Below, one piece after another: positions 1-8,853 of a DNA stretch of 64,000 nt. Where the stretch lies: positions 434,001 through 498,000 of the forward strand of contig OZ243976.1 of the NCBI GenBank assembly GCA_965214795.1, read 5' to 3'. Both the position numbers and the translations under genes were made by a program. The notes below the pieces were generated by a model. The model had not been told where the DNA came from, did no database searches, and was given only the letters and a program-made list of their open reading frames with translations. The DNA comes from JAJDXW01 sp965214795. GTDB taxonomy: Bacteria; Pseudomonadota; Gammaproteobacteria; HK1. How positions within the stretch are numbered: position 1 is the first letter of the stretch; every line of letters begins with the position of its first letter.

Positions 1-2
1 GC

Positions 3-329
3 GTCTTCTACATCATCCTCGGGCTGTTCCTCGACGGGCTGTCGATCATGGTCATGACCCTGCCGATCACCCTTCCGCTCATCGGCGCGGCCGGATACGA
101 CGCGGTCTGGTTCGGCGTGTTCCTGGTAATCATGATCGAGCTGGGCTTGGTTACCCCGCCGATCGGGTTCAACCTGTTCGTGCTGCAGGGCCTGACGGGC
201 CAGAAGATGGGACTCATCGCGAGGGCGGCCTTCCCCTTCTTCGTTCTCATGGGAATCGCCGGAATCATCGTCACTGTCTTTCCGGAGATCGCGCTGTGGC
301 TGCCCCGGGTGCTGTTCGGAGGCGGCTAG
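3..329 (+). CDS. dctM: TRAP transporter large permease, C-terminal part (cut by window edge)
   Basis: This is the carboxy-terminal ~108 residues of the DctM/large membrane subunit of a tripartite ATP-independent periplasmic transporter, which imports organic acids or related solutes using an ion gradient. Visible are hydrophobic helices, the family-typical stretch GLFLDGLSIMVMTLPI, the motif GLVTPPIGFNLFVLQG, and a last membrane helix ending in LPRVLFGG. The reading frame is open to the left edge, so the start is outside the window. The next gene begins 37 bases downstream on the same strand, so the transporter probably serves the amidase cluster that follows. The substrate is not determinable from this fragment. 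Confidence 0.9.
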   Translation, partial: VFYIILGLFLDGLSIMVMTLPITLPLIGAAGYDAVWFGVFLVIMIELGLVTPPIGFNLFVLQGLTGQKMGLIARAAFPFFVLMGIAGIIVTVFPEIALWLPRVLFGGG

Positions 330-365
330 CGCGCAGCCGGTCGGGCCGACGCAGGAGCGGGCGCG

Positions 366-695
366 TTGCACGTCTATGATCCGCGAGATTCGATCTACCC
401 GATCGATCCGGCGAGGACCGATCTCGCGCTCGAATTCAAGGCGAACCCCCGCGGCCCCCACGGGGAAGAGCTCCGGCGAGTGCTGCACCGAATGCGCACC
501 ACCCCCCTGCGCGGCCGGTACTGCGCAATCGTGAAGGAGCCGTTCGAATCGTGGGTGGTCGGCCGCCTGAGCGGCGTGCGGGGCGAGCCGCCCGAAATCA
601 TCGAGGAGCGGGTGTTTTCGAGTATCGAGGAGATCGAGTGGGAGGTCTTCCGTCTTCGGTGGAAGCAGCTTACCGGCCGGGAGCTCGAGGTCTGA
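366..695 (+). CDS. N,N-dimethylformamidase small-subunit-like protein
   Basis: A 109-residue soluble protein with a TTG start preceded by AGGAG eight bases upstream. Known dimethylformamidases are alpha2beta2 enzymes with a ~130-residue small subunit beside a ~760-residue large subunit, and a large-subunit homologue follows here at 1005. The pattern RRVLHRMRTTPLRGRYCAIV, then PPEIIEERVFSSIEEIEWEVF near the end, resembles the small subunit as I remember it, but shorter at the N terminus. It probably acts as a structural partner of the large subunit. The gene pair is split by a repeat element (811-1012). The assignment rests mainly on context and a weak remembered similarity. Confidence 0.6.
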   Translation: MHVYDPRDSIYPIDPARTDLALEFKANPRGPHGEELRRVLHRMRTTPLRGRYCAIVKEPFESWVVGRLSGVRGEPPEIIEERVFSSIEEIEWEVFRLRWKQLTGRELEV

Positions 696-810
696 TGGCG
701 CAGGTCTCCGGTCTCCGGCCCACCCTCGCCGGTCCGCACGGTCGCCAGTCGAGGGGGAGCGTCCGGAGCCCTTCGATGCCTTCCCGCCCCCGCTGACTCG
801 ATGGCGGCCA

Positions 811-1012
811 GCCCGCATTTCTCACCAACCTCCGGGGCGAGGGCGTCGAGGCGCCGCCATGGCAGGGCGCACGGACCGAAAGAGCGCGTGCGCGCTGCTG
901 AAGTCGTAGCCGACACCAGCACGTTCGCGCTGTCGAAGCGGCTTGAGGGAGTACGCTCGGTCATGGCGAGCGGATCGGCGGCCGCAGCAGGAGGCTGGTG
1001 AGAAATGCGGGC
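811..1012 (+). repeat. MITE-like repeat A, copy 1 (202 bp, terminal inverted repeats)
   Basis: The ends are near-perfect 23-bp inverted repeats (811-833 and 990-1012, one mismatch, outer part GCCCGCATTTCTCACCA). The internal sequence, including GGACCGAAAGAGCGCGTG and TCGAAGCGGCTTGAGGGAG, recurs at 29564-29773 and, inverted, at 40014-40191. The right terminal repeat contains the GGAGG ribosome site and the ATG of the following gene. There is no transposase inside, so it would need one in trans. Confidence 0.75.
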
Positions 1013-3275
1013 CAGCACCACCCGCATCCTCGGCTACGTCGATCGCGTGAGCGTCGCCCCCGGCGACCGGCTCGAGATCAAGCTGAGCTGCACCGAGGTC
1101 GAGCGGTATCGTCTCGACTTCGTGCGCATCGTGTGCGGGGACCCCGACCCCCGAGGTCCGGGTCTGAAGTTGGAGCCCGCCCCGAGCCCCGTGGACGGAG
1201 AGTATCCGGCCCGTTTCCAGCCCATCGACGCCGGCTCGTACATCCGGGTGGACGACACCCCCCGGCTAAGCGGTGCGTCGAGCTTCGCGATGGCGGCGTT
1301 CATCTGGCCGACCGCTCCTCTCGGGCGACGCCAGACCATTCTGGGTTGGTGGTCGGAACCGGATGGGGTGGGATTCGCGCTCGAGCTCGACGAACGCGGC
1401 GCGCTGCGCCTTCGGCTCGGTGGCGGTGGCGGCGAGGCAACCGACGTGACGTGCGCGGGGTCCCTCCCGGAGCGGCGATGGCACTTCGTCACCGCGAGCT
1501 TCGACGCGGATACCGGAGAAGCTTGCGCGAGCTGGCGGGCTCTCGATGGCTGGGCAGGCTCCGCCGGTGGCGGCGGCTCGGCACCGCCCGCCCGCGCCTC
1601 CTGGCGTGCGCCGCCCGGCGAAACGCCGATTCTGATCGGCGCGCATCGCGCCGCGCCGTCGCACGGCCGCTGGATGAGCGGCGCCCACTACAACGGGAAG
1701 ATCGAACGGCCGGTGCTCCTCGGGGCGGCAACGGATCCGGCGAGGCTGCGGGCGATTGCGGAGGAGCCGGCCGCCGCCGAGCCGGCCGAGCGCCTGCTGG
1801 CCGCCTGGGACTTCTCCGCCGGCATCGAGGGCACGACCGTCGTCGACCGCGGAGCGCACGGCCACCACGGGCGCACGGTAAACCTTCCGGCAAGGGGGGT
1901 CACCGGACGCGCCTGGGACGGGAGCGACGCCGACTGGCGTCACGCGCCGGAGCACTACGGCGCCATCCACTTCCATGACGACGACCTCTACGACTGCCGG
2001 TGGTCCACCGACGTCGCACTCGACGTGCCCGACGACTGGGGGAGCGGTTTCCATGCCGCCCGCCTGCGCGCACCCGGCGCCGAAGGATACGTCGCATTCT
2101 TCGTCCGCCCCCGGCGCGGCGAGACGGGCGCCGACATCGCCCTCGTGGCCTCGACCGCCACCTACATGTCCTACGCCAACACCCACATCAAGTTCGACAG
2201 CCTGAACACCGAGAACCTTTACGAGAGCCTGACCCCCATCAGCGAGGACGAGCTCTACCTGAACGAGCACCGCGAACTCGGCCTTTCCCACTACGACACC
2301 CACTCCGACCGGAGCGGCGTGTTCTACGCCTCGCGCCTTCGCCCGATGCTCAATTTCCGGCCCGGGCTCTACACGTTCAACTACCTCAACGACACCCACG
2401 CCGTCGCCTGGCTGGCCGCACGAGGCTTCGATTGCGACGTGATCACCGACGAGGACATCCACGAGGAAGGGGCGGACCTGCTGTCCCGATACCAAGTGGT
2501 GATCACCGCCTCGCATCCGGAGTACACCTCCACCCCCATGTGGGATGCATTCGACGCCTACCAGCGCGTCGGCGGGCGGCACATGTATCTCGGCGGCAAC
2601 GGGTTCTACTGGCGCATCGCGTACAGTCGGGCGTTGCCGGGGGTCATCGAGAACCGGCGCGGGATCACGGGAGTGCGCACCTGGGAGGGCGAGCCCGGAG
2701 AGCACCACCTCTCGTTCACCGGTGAGCCGGGCGGGCTCTGGCGCTCCAACGGCCGCCCGCCCCAGCGTCTGGTGGGCGTCGGCTTCAGCTCGACCCTGTT
2801 CAACCGGTCGACGTACTACCGGCGCACCGCGGCAAGCCGCCTCCCTCGGTACGCATTCGTCTTCGAGGGAATCGGCGACGACGAGCGCATCGGCGATTTC
2901 GGGCTGCGCGGCGGGGGTGCGGCAGGGATGGAAATCGACCGGTGGGATCCCGACCTCGGCGCGCCGCCGCACTCGGTGGTGCTCGCCACGTCCGAGGACG
3001 TCGGCATCGGCGGACTGCTGTCCGTCGAGGAGTACGTGACCACCACCCGTGCGCTGGACGGCGTCCAGAACGGACGGGTCCGTGCCGACATGGTGTTCTT
3101 CGAGACGCGGGGGGGCGGCGCAGTCTGGTCCACGGGCTCCATCGCTTGGTCGACCTCGCTTGCCTGCAACGGATTCGACAACAACGTTTCGCGCATCACC
3201 GAGAACGTGCTGCGCCGCTTTCTGGACCCTCGGCCCTTCGATACCCCGGACGGCGAACCGCCGGCGCCAGCGTAG
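1005..3275 (+). CDS. N,N-dimethylformamidase large (beta) subunit-like amidohydrolase
   Basis: A 756-residue protein matching the dimethylformamidase beta-subunit family, an iron-dependent cytoplasmic amidohydrolase that cleaves N,N-dimethylformamide to dimethylamine and formate. The N-terminal third has a LamG/concanavalin-like jelly roll (about residues 85-190). The catalytic part includes ASHPEY, whose His504 and Glu506 correspond to the His-x-Glu iron ligands known for the family, and the glycine-rich GGRHMYLGGNGFYWR. The start is ATG with GGAGG ten bases upstream, and both lie inside the end of repeat A. The true substrate may be another N-substituted amide, since neighbours include ureido-type amidohydrolases. 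It pairs with the small-subunit gene at 366. Confidence 0.8.
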   Translation: MRASTTRILGYVDRVSVAPGDRLEIKLSCTEVERYRLDFVRIVCGDPDPRGPGLKLEPAPSPVDGEYPARFQPIDAGSYIRVDDTPRLSGASSFAMAAFIWPTAPLGRRQTILGWWSEPDGVGFALELDERGALRLRLGGGGGEATDVTCAGSLPERRWHFVTASFDADTGEACASWRALDGWAGSAGGGGSAPPARASWRAPPGETPILIGAHRAAPSHGRWMSGAHYNGKIERPVLLGAATDPARLRAIAEEPAAAEPAERLLAAWDFSAGIEGTTVVDRGAHGHHGRTVNLPARGVTGRAWDGSDADWRHAPEHYGAIHFHDDDLYDCRWSTDVALDVPDDWGSGFHAARLRAPGAEGYVAFFVRPRRGETGADIALVASTATYMSYANTHIKFDSLNTENLYESLTPISEDELYLNEHRELGLSHYDTHSDRSGVFYASRLRPMLNFRPGLYTFNYLNDTHAVAWLAARGFDCDVITDEDIHEEGADLLSRYQVVITASHPEYTSTPMWDAFDAYQRVGGRHMYLGGNGFYWRIAYSRALPGVIENRRGITGVRTWEGEPGEHHLSFTGEPGGLWRSNGRPPQRLVGVGFSSTLFNRSTYYRRTAASRLPRYAFVFEGIGDDERIGDFGLRGGGAAGMEIDRWDPDLGAPPHSVVLATSEDVGIGGLLSVEEYVTTTRALDGVQNGRVRADMVFFETRGGGAVWSTGSIAWSTSLACNGFDNNVSRITENVLRRFLDPRPFDTPDGEPPAPA

Positions 3276-3420
3276 CGATACGCCACGGGCCGCCCTGCGA
3301 AGGTCGAGAGCAATGAGTCGAAGCGACGACGGAGCAACCCCGCGCTGCGGCGGGAGAGCCGCCCCTTGCGCCCGTCCGCACCGGCTCCGGTACGACACCC
3401 ACCGGCGCTCGGACTGAATC

Positions 3421-4143
3421 ATGCACAAGATCCGCATCCCGCAGGAAATCATCGACGCGTGCATCCGCTTCCGCGGGCGGCGCTACGCCTTCGAACGCCT
3501 CGATCCGGAAAAGACCGCTCTCGTCGTCATCGACATGCAGAACAGTTGGGTGCAGCCGGGCTTCTCCCCGCTCCACATTCCCACGACACAAGGCATCATT
3601 TCCAACATCAATGCCCTCGCCGCGGAGGGGCGCGCCGCCGGCGGCGTGGTGGCGTGGACCCGATCCACCTTCCCCGAAGACTGGACCGCGCGCAGCTACG
3701 AGAGATTCGGCGCGCCCGAGTGGCGGGACCGGATCATCGCGGACACCCTACCCGGCTCCCACGGGCACCGCATCGCCGAACAGATGGACGTTCACGCGGA
3801 CGACCTTGTCGTCGACAAGACCCGGCCGAGCGCATTCGTCCAGGGATCCTCGCGCCTCGCGGAAGAGCTGCGTGCCCGCGGGCGGGACACGCTGATCATC
3901 GCCGGCACGCTCACGAACGCCTGCTGCGAGTCGAGTGCCCGCGACGCGGCGGCGCTCGGGTTCCTCAATATCATGGTGAGCGACGCCATGGCGACCCGTA
4001 CCGACGTCGAGCACAACGCCACGCTCGTCAACGTCATGCAGCTCGTAGCCGATGTCCGGACGACCGAGGACGTGATTGCGATGCTGAGGGACGCCGTCGC
4101 TTGCGCCGGCTCCGGCTCCGGCCTCGGTTCCGGTTCTCCGTGA
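3421..4143 (+). CDS. Isochorismatase-family cysteine hydrolase 1
   Basis: A 240-residue member of the isochorismatase-like superfamily, which hydrolyses small amides and ureido compounds (N-carbamoylsarcosine amidase, biuret hydrolase and similar enzymes). The catalytic triad is visible: Asp38 in VVIDMQ, Lys133 in VDKTRPSAF, and Cys168 in TLTNACCESS. The fold is complete, followed by a Gly/Ser-rich tail. It is strikingly similar to the product at 5676, and the two flank an FAD oxidoreductase, so they may be sequential or paralogous enzymes in the same route. There is no strong ribosome site, so ATG 3421 is chosen by homology of the N terminus to the second copy. The substrate is unknown. Confidence 0.85.
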   Translation: MHKIRIPQEIIDACIRFRGRRYAFERLDPEKTALVVIDMQNSWVQPGFSPLHIPTTQGIISNINALAAEGRAAGGVVAWTRSTFPEDWTARSYERFGAPEWRDRIIADTLPGSHGHRIAEQMDVHADDLVVDKTRPSAFVQGSSRLAEELRARGRDTLIIAGTLTNACCESSARDAAALGFLNIMVSDAMATRTDVEHNATLVNVMQLVADVRTTEDVIAMLRDAVACAGSGSGLGSGSP

Positions 4144-4284
4144 GCTTGTGCATGCGCCGGAGATTCCCCTCGACGGGCCGCTCGTCCGGACCGATGAACC
4201 GCGGGCGCGCGAGGCGGGAACGGCGCTTGCGTTGCCACCTCGCATCAACGATTCCGGCGACGAAACATCCGCTTGGGAGCAACG

Positions 4285-5586
4285 ATGACGGACAGCTATG
4301 ACGTGGTGATCATCGGCGGCGGAATCATCGGCTGCGCCACCGCCTATGAACTGGCCAAGGGCGGGAAGAAGGTCGCCTGCGTCGAGAAGAACGCAGTCGC
4401 CGGTTCGGGCTCCACCGGCAACTCCTGCGCGATCATCCGAACCCACTACTCGACCCTGAACGGCGCGGCGCTCGCCAAGTCGAACTATCCGTTCTGGGAG
4501 AACTGGGCGGAATACCTGGGTGCGGAAGGCGATGAAACGCTGGCGACCTACCGCGAGGTGGGCTGCTGCTATACGTGCTTCGAGAGCAACGGCTTCGGGA
4601 GGAAGCTCGAGGACATCGCGAGCGCGATCGACATTCCCTATGAAGTCTGGACCCCGGCCAAGATGAAGGCGAACCTGCCCATCATGAGCCCGGGCCACTT
4701 CCATCCCGCCAAGTCGGCCGACGATCCGGATTTCGGAGAGCCGAACGGCGAGCTGCGCTACGTGCTGTTCTTTCCGAAGGCGGGATACATCAGCGATCCC
4801 ATGCTCGCGACGCAGAACATCCAGGCGGCGGCGAGACGACATGGCGCTACGTTCATCATGAACGAACGGGTCGCGGGCGTGCTCCGGGCCGGCGGCCGCG
4901 TCTCCGGGGTGGCGCTGGAGTCGAGCCGTACGCTCCGCGCTCGTGTGGTCGTCAATGCCGCCGGCCCGCATTCGTACAAGGTCAACGACATGGCCGGGGT
5001 TAGCGAAGGGATGAACATCAAGACCCGGGCCCTCCGCGTGGAAGTGGCCCACGTTCCCTCGCCGCAGGGGTTCGACTTCGAAGCGAACGGCCTCATCTGC
5101 TCCGACGCGGACATCGGTGGCTATTGGCGCCCGGAGATCGGCAACAAGATCCTCGTCGGCAGCGAGGAGCCGGAATGCGATCCATTGGAATGGGTGGACC
5201 CCGACGACTACGATACCGGCGTGACGGAGCAGGCGCGTCTTCAGGCGTTGCGCGCCGCCCAGCGCTTTCCGTCCCTCGGGGTTCCCAACCGCGTGCAGGG
5301 CATCGCGGATCTGTACGACGCGTCCGACGACTGGATCCCGATCTATGACCACTCCGACCTTCCCGGCTTCTACATGGCGGTCGGAACCAGCGGGAACCAG
5401 TTCAAGAACGCGCCGGTCGTCGGCATGATGATGGCCTCCCTCATCGACTACGTCGAAGGCGGCAACGACCATGATGCGAGCCCGCTTCAGTACAAACTGC
5501 CGAACATGGACTTCGTGCTCGACATGAAGTTCTGTTCCCGAAGGCGTGAGATCAACCGGGAGAGCAGCTTCTCGGTCGTCGGATGA
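4285..5586 (+). CDS. DAO-type FAD-dependent oxidoreductase (sarcosine oxidase beta-like)
   Basis: A 433-residue flavoprotein of the D-amino-acid oxidase superfamily. The dinucleotide-binding motif VVIIGGGIIGCATAYEL lies at the N terminus, followed by the acidic strand end CVEK. Further on come the family-typical VVNAAGPHS and a C-terminal FAD loop in PGFYMAVGTSGNQFKNAPVVG. The start is ATG 4285 with GGGAG five bases upstream; a TTG at 4273 is less likely. Proteins of this type oxidise secondary or N-methyl amines such as sarcosine or dimethylglycine. Its position between two isochorismatase-type amidohydrolases suggests an N-methylated amino acid released by an amidase. The exact substrate is inferred, not shown. 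Confidence 0.85.
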   Translation: MTDSYDVVIIGGGIIGCATAYELAKGGKKVACVEKNAVAGSGSTGNSCAIIRTHYSTLNGAALAKSNYPFWENWAEYLGAEGDETLATYREVGCCYTCFESNGFGRKLEDIASAIDIPYEVWTPAKMKANLPIMSPGHFHPAKSADDPDFGEPNGELRYVLFFPKAGYISDPMLATQNIQAAARRHGATFIMNERVAGVLRAGGRVSGVALESSRTLRARVVVNAAGPHSYKVNDMAGVSEGMNIKTRALRVEVAHVPSPQGFDFEANGLICSDADIGGYWRPEIGNKILVGSEEPECDPLEWVDPDDYDTGVTEQARLQALRAAQRFPSLGVPNRVQGIADLYDASDDWIPIYDHSDLPGFYMAVGTSGNQFKNAPVVGMMMASLIDYVEGGNDHDASPLQYKLPNMDFVLDMKFCSRRREINRESSFSVVG

Positions 5587-5675
5587 AGTGGCCCGCCCTG
5601 CCCCCCGGTATCCCCCGGCCGCCGGGGACGTGATTGCACAGCCCGGCAGCGCCGGCGACTGACGGAGCGAGCACC

Positions 5676-6362
5676 ATGCACCCGATCGACATCCCCCGGA
5701 AGTACCTCGGCTGGGTCCTCGAGCGGCGCGGGCGACGGCATATCTTCGAACGCATCGATCTCGCCCGGACCGCGCTCCTCGTGATCGACATGCAGAACGG
5801 ATTCCTGATCCCCGGGTACTCGCCGCTCGAGGTGCCCGGGCTCGACGGGATCGTGCCCAACATCAACCGCCTCGCCCGAACGTGCCGCGAGCACGGTGCA
5901 CTCGTGGTCTGGACGCAGCAGACCTACACCGAGGAGTGGCGTTCGTGGGCCCGGAACTTCGCGAGTCCCGAGATGCGCGATCGCATCATCGCCGAGACCG
6001 CGGAGGGGGCGCACGGTTTCGAGATTCATGACTCCCTGGCGGTCGGCGATTCGGATCTCCGCATCGTCAAACGCCGGTCGAGCGCCTTTACCCCCGGCGC
6101 CTCGGACCTGCACGAACGCCTTCAAGCCTCCGGCCACGACACCCTGATCATCACCGGCACCCTCACCAACGTGTGTTGCGAGGCGACCGCCCGCGACGCG
6201 ATGCTGATGAACTACAACACCTTGTTCGTCTCCGATGCGAACGGCGCCCGAAGCGACGAGGAGCACATCGCGACTCTGGTGAACATGACGCAGTTCTTCG
6301 CGGACGTGGTGACCACGGACGAGGTGGAGCGGTTGGTCGCGAGAAGCGCGGAGTCCAACTGA
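5676..6362 (+). CDS. Isochorismatase-family cysteine hydrolase 2
   Basis: A 228-residue paralogue of the hydrolase at 3421. The triad is Asp38 in LVIDMQ, Lys132 in IVKRRSSAF and Cys167 in TLTNVCCEAT. The start ATG 5676 has GGAG nine bases upstream. Close similarity over the whole length, including the shared N-terminal region IPRKYLGWVLERRGRRHIFE, suggests a duplication within this cluster. It lies 89 bases after the FAD oxidoreductase on the same strand and so is probably co-transcribed. It hydrolyses an amide or carbamoyl bond in an unidentified compound. N-carbamoylsarcosine amidase-like activity would fit the oxidoreductase, but that is inference. Confidence 0.85.
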   Translation: MHPIDIPRKYLGWVLERRGRRHIFERIDLARTALLVIDMQNGFLIPGYSPLEVPGLDGIVPNINRLARTCREHGALVVWTQQTYTEEWRSWARNFASPEMRDRIIAETAEGAHGFEIHDSLAVGDSDLRIVKRRSSAFTPGASDLHERLQASGHDTLIITGTLTNVCCEATARDAMLMNYNTLFVSDANGARSDEEHIATLVNMTQFFADVVTTDEVERLVARSAESN

Positions 6363-6588
6363 GACCGGCATCGCGTATCGACCCGCCCCTTTCCGCCTCT
6401 CCGGCGAGCGCCGGGCGATCGCTGGTACGAAGCTGGACCGCTTGGAAGAGTGGATTGCGGACCCCGACACCCCGCTGCCGGTGGCCGACGGCGGGGCTGG
6501 CTGATCGGTGAACTCGATCGGACCATCTTCACGCAGGCACTCAACGCCCACCGCCGCGGCGCGGCTGCACAAGCGGATGGAGACTGCG

Positions 6589-7165
6589 ATGCTCGATGAA
6601 ATGACCGGGATCCCCGATCTGCCGGCGATGGAGCTGCCCCTCACGGACAAGGCGATGACCTCGTTCACCCTCCCCTCGGAGTACTACACGAGCCCCGCGG
6701 TGTACGAGCGGGAGAAGGAAGCGATCTTCTACCGCACCTGGCAGTACGTGGCGCACCGATCCGCCTTCGCCGAGCCGGGCGACTACGTGACGATTCGGAT
6801 CTGCGACCAGAGCGTCTTCGTCATGATGGGGGGCGACGGGGTCCTCCGGGCCTTCTACAACGTGTGCCGGCACCGCGGGCACGAGCTGCTTGCCGAGCCC
6901 CACGGCAACGTGAGCTCGGCGATCGTCTGCCCCTACCACGCCTGGACCTTCGAGCGAGAAGGGGGCCTGCGGCGAGCCCGCTTCTCCGAAGACCGCCCGG
7001 ACTTCGACAAGGCGGACTTCGGCCTTCGCCCGATCCGGCTCGAGCTCTTCTGCGACTGCGTCTTCGTCAACCTCGACGAGGGCGCGGAGAGCCTCGCGAG
7101 GCTCGCGGGCGACATGGAGGAGGACCTGCGCCAGCGCGTGCCCTATCTCGACCACCTCACCGTTC
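6589..7165 (+). pseudogene. Rieske-type aromatic/amine oxygenase alpha subunit, N-terminal fragment
   Basis: The N-terminal ~190 residues of a ring-hydroxylating/N-demethylating oxygenase alpha subunit. The Rieske 2Fe-2S motif is intact: CRHRGHELL followed by CPYHAW. The catalytic non-heme iron domain is missing. After VPYLDHLTV the homology stops and the DNA turns into an MFS transporter sequence in another frame, so the reading frame runs on through nonsense to 7443. The start ATG 6589 has GGAG six bases upstream; ATG 6577 is an alternative. The intact ancestor resembled betaine/carnitine-type demethylating oxygenases, which would fit the N-methyl theme of this cluster. It is probably non-functional. 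Confidence 0.75.
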
Positions 7166-7711
7166 GCCTCGCGGCTGCTGCGGGCGCGTGGCCCCGCTCT
7201 GCTGATGCTCGCGTCGATACTCGCGACGGCGGGGCTGCCTGCGCTGCTGCGCACCTTCCCCGACGTGTGGCTGTGGTTTCCGCTGCGTTTCGCGCTCGGG
7301 ATGGCGGCGAGCTTCCTGTGGATCGCCGGCGAGGCATGGGTGAACCACGCGGCGGCCGAGACGCACCGGGGCCGCACCATCGCGCTCTTCGGCATCGTGG
7401 TGTCCGCCGGCTTCGCCCTCGGTCCCCTGATCCTGTCAGCTGACCGGCGCGGACGACTGGGCGCCGTTCCTCGTCACCATCGCCCTGCCCCTCGCCGCCG
7501 CGGCGGTGCTCGCCAGCGCCCTCGGGTCCTCCCCGAAGCTCGAGGGACGGACTTCCGGGCCGCTCGCGCGCTACGTGTCGATCGCGCCGGTGGCGATGTT
7601 CGGATACTTCGTGTTCGCGGCCGGCGACGCCATGCTGCTGACCTTCCTCCCGATCTACGCGGCGGGGCGCGGCGTCGACGAGTCGGACGCGATCCGGCTG
7701 CTCACCGTGAT
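7166..7711 (+). pseudogene. MFS transporter, internal fragment with a frameshift
   Basis: An internal piece of a major-facilitator permease lacking both ends. The frame starting in the region of ATG 7205 reads typical membrane sequence (LRFALGMAASFLWIAGEAWVN, then RTIALFGIVVSAGFALGPLIL). At about 7437 one extra base shifts the frame, and homology resumes as GADDWAPFLVTIALPL and VAMFGYFVFAAGDAMLLTF. The sequence ends abruptly at about 7711, where a nucleotidyltransferase fragment begins. Truncation at both ends plus the frameshift make it a dead gene. Confidence 0.7.
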
Positions 7712-8143
7712 GTAGACCTCGCAACCCATGTCGATCCGCGCACATCGTTGCGCGAACTGGCGCGAGTGATGCAGCAGCAGGGCTATTCGGCGCGGCTGAT
7801 CCTGCCTGATGCGGAAGATCCGCTTGGGGGGGTCCTGAGCGTCACTGGCGAGGATTTCGACGCGGTACAGGTGGTCAACTTCTACAACCCGTGGGCCGCT
7901 TCCAACAATCCCGGTGAGTCCTCGATTCGCGCTGCAGCGGCATGCATTCCGGGCTACGACCTTCCCGTGGTCGACGTGCCGCATCTCGTCTCCCTGAAGC
8001 TCTACGCGGGTGGCCCGCGCAACCGAAACGACGTTCTGGAGTTGCTCGAACGAAATCGAGACGTTGACCGCGGCGAGATCCGCCGAGTGTGCGAACAGTT
8101 CGACCTTGGAGCCGAGCTCGATGCGGTACTCCGAGACGTCTGA
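7712..8143 (+). pseudogene. Nucleotidyltransferase (AbiEii/NTase-like), C-terminal fragment
   Basis: About 143 residues resembling the central and C-terminal part of a nucleotidyltransferase of the kind found in toxin-antitoxin and abortive-infection loci. Visible are DLATHVDPRTSLRELA, QVVNFYNPW and the family-typical VPHLVSLKLYAGG followed by NDVLELLE. There is no start codon or N-terminal catalytic GS...D motif, because the sequence begins directly at the junction with the MFS fragment. It ends at a normal stop. It is a remnant of an accessory gene joined to the two fragments before it. Confidence 0.6.
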
Positions 8144-8270
8144 CCGGCCCATGGCGCCGCTCCAACTAAAGAACACTGGCCCGCCGGCGCTACGGTGCTC
8201 CCAGCCGGGAGCCGGCCGCCGTCGTGCTAGAGTCTCCGCGAAACCATGGGATCCGAAACGGGAATCAGCC

Positions 8271-8606
8271 ATGATCTGCGCCATCGTCCGCTACCCGCTG
8301 CCTGCATCCATCGACCGCGCGGCCTGCCGCGACCACTACGAGAAGATCGCGCCAGGGTTCCGGGAGGTGCCGGGGCTCATCAGCAAGCACTTCATCTGCG
8401 GCGCCCACCGGATCGCCGGCGGCGTCTACCAGTGGGAGACGCGCGAGGACGCCGAGGCGTTCTATTCCGGGCCGTGGCGGGCCGGGATCGTCGAGCGCTA
8501 CGGGGTGGAGCCGGAGATCGAGTACTTCACCGTGTTCTGCATCACCGACAACGCGGCGGGCGAAGTCCGGGTGGTCGAGCCGGCGGAGGAAGCCGAAGCG
8601 GCGTGA
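8271..8606 (+). CDS. YdhR-like small putative monooxygenase
   Basis: A 111-residue protein of the YdhR/dimeric alpha-beta barrel type. The N-terminal sequence MICAIVRYPLP with a following YEKIAPGFREVPGLISKHFI, then GGVYQWETREDAEAFY, is typical of these ~100-residue proteins, several of which are called putative monooxygenases without proven substrates. It stands alone, 127 bases after the fragment run. The ribosome site is weak. The C-terminal tail is short and acidic. No specific role can be given. Confidence 0.75.
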   Translation: MICAIVRYPLPASIDRAACRDHYEKIAPGFREVPGLISKHFICGAHRIAGGVYQWETREDAEAFYSGPWRAGIVERYGVEPEIEYFTVFCITDNAAGEVRVVEPAEEAEAA

Positions 8607-8853
8607 CGTGGACTGGGCGGGGCCGGGCTCCGCGCTGCTCCGGAGGCTCGTTCTCCTCCGGCCGATCTCGGATGGACGGGGCACGAATCTGTCCCGTGCG
8701 GCCGATCCGCCCGCACAGGTTCGGCGCGGACGCAGACGCGGGCGGCGCGGGAAGCGGTCACCTTCCCTGACCGAGGAAGGATGAGCCTCGCCGCCGGACG
8801 CGGAGCGTTCCCGACCGGAATACGAGAGCAGGGCGGCAGGAGACGGGACGGAA

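Noticed and set aside
1266..3464. Long open frame of about 730 codons antisense to the amidase large subunit
   Set aside because: It is a third-position shadow of a high-G+C gene; its translation is low-complexity without domains, while the plus-strand frame has clear family motifs.
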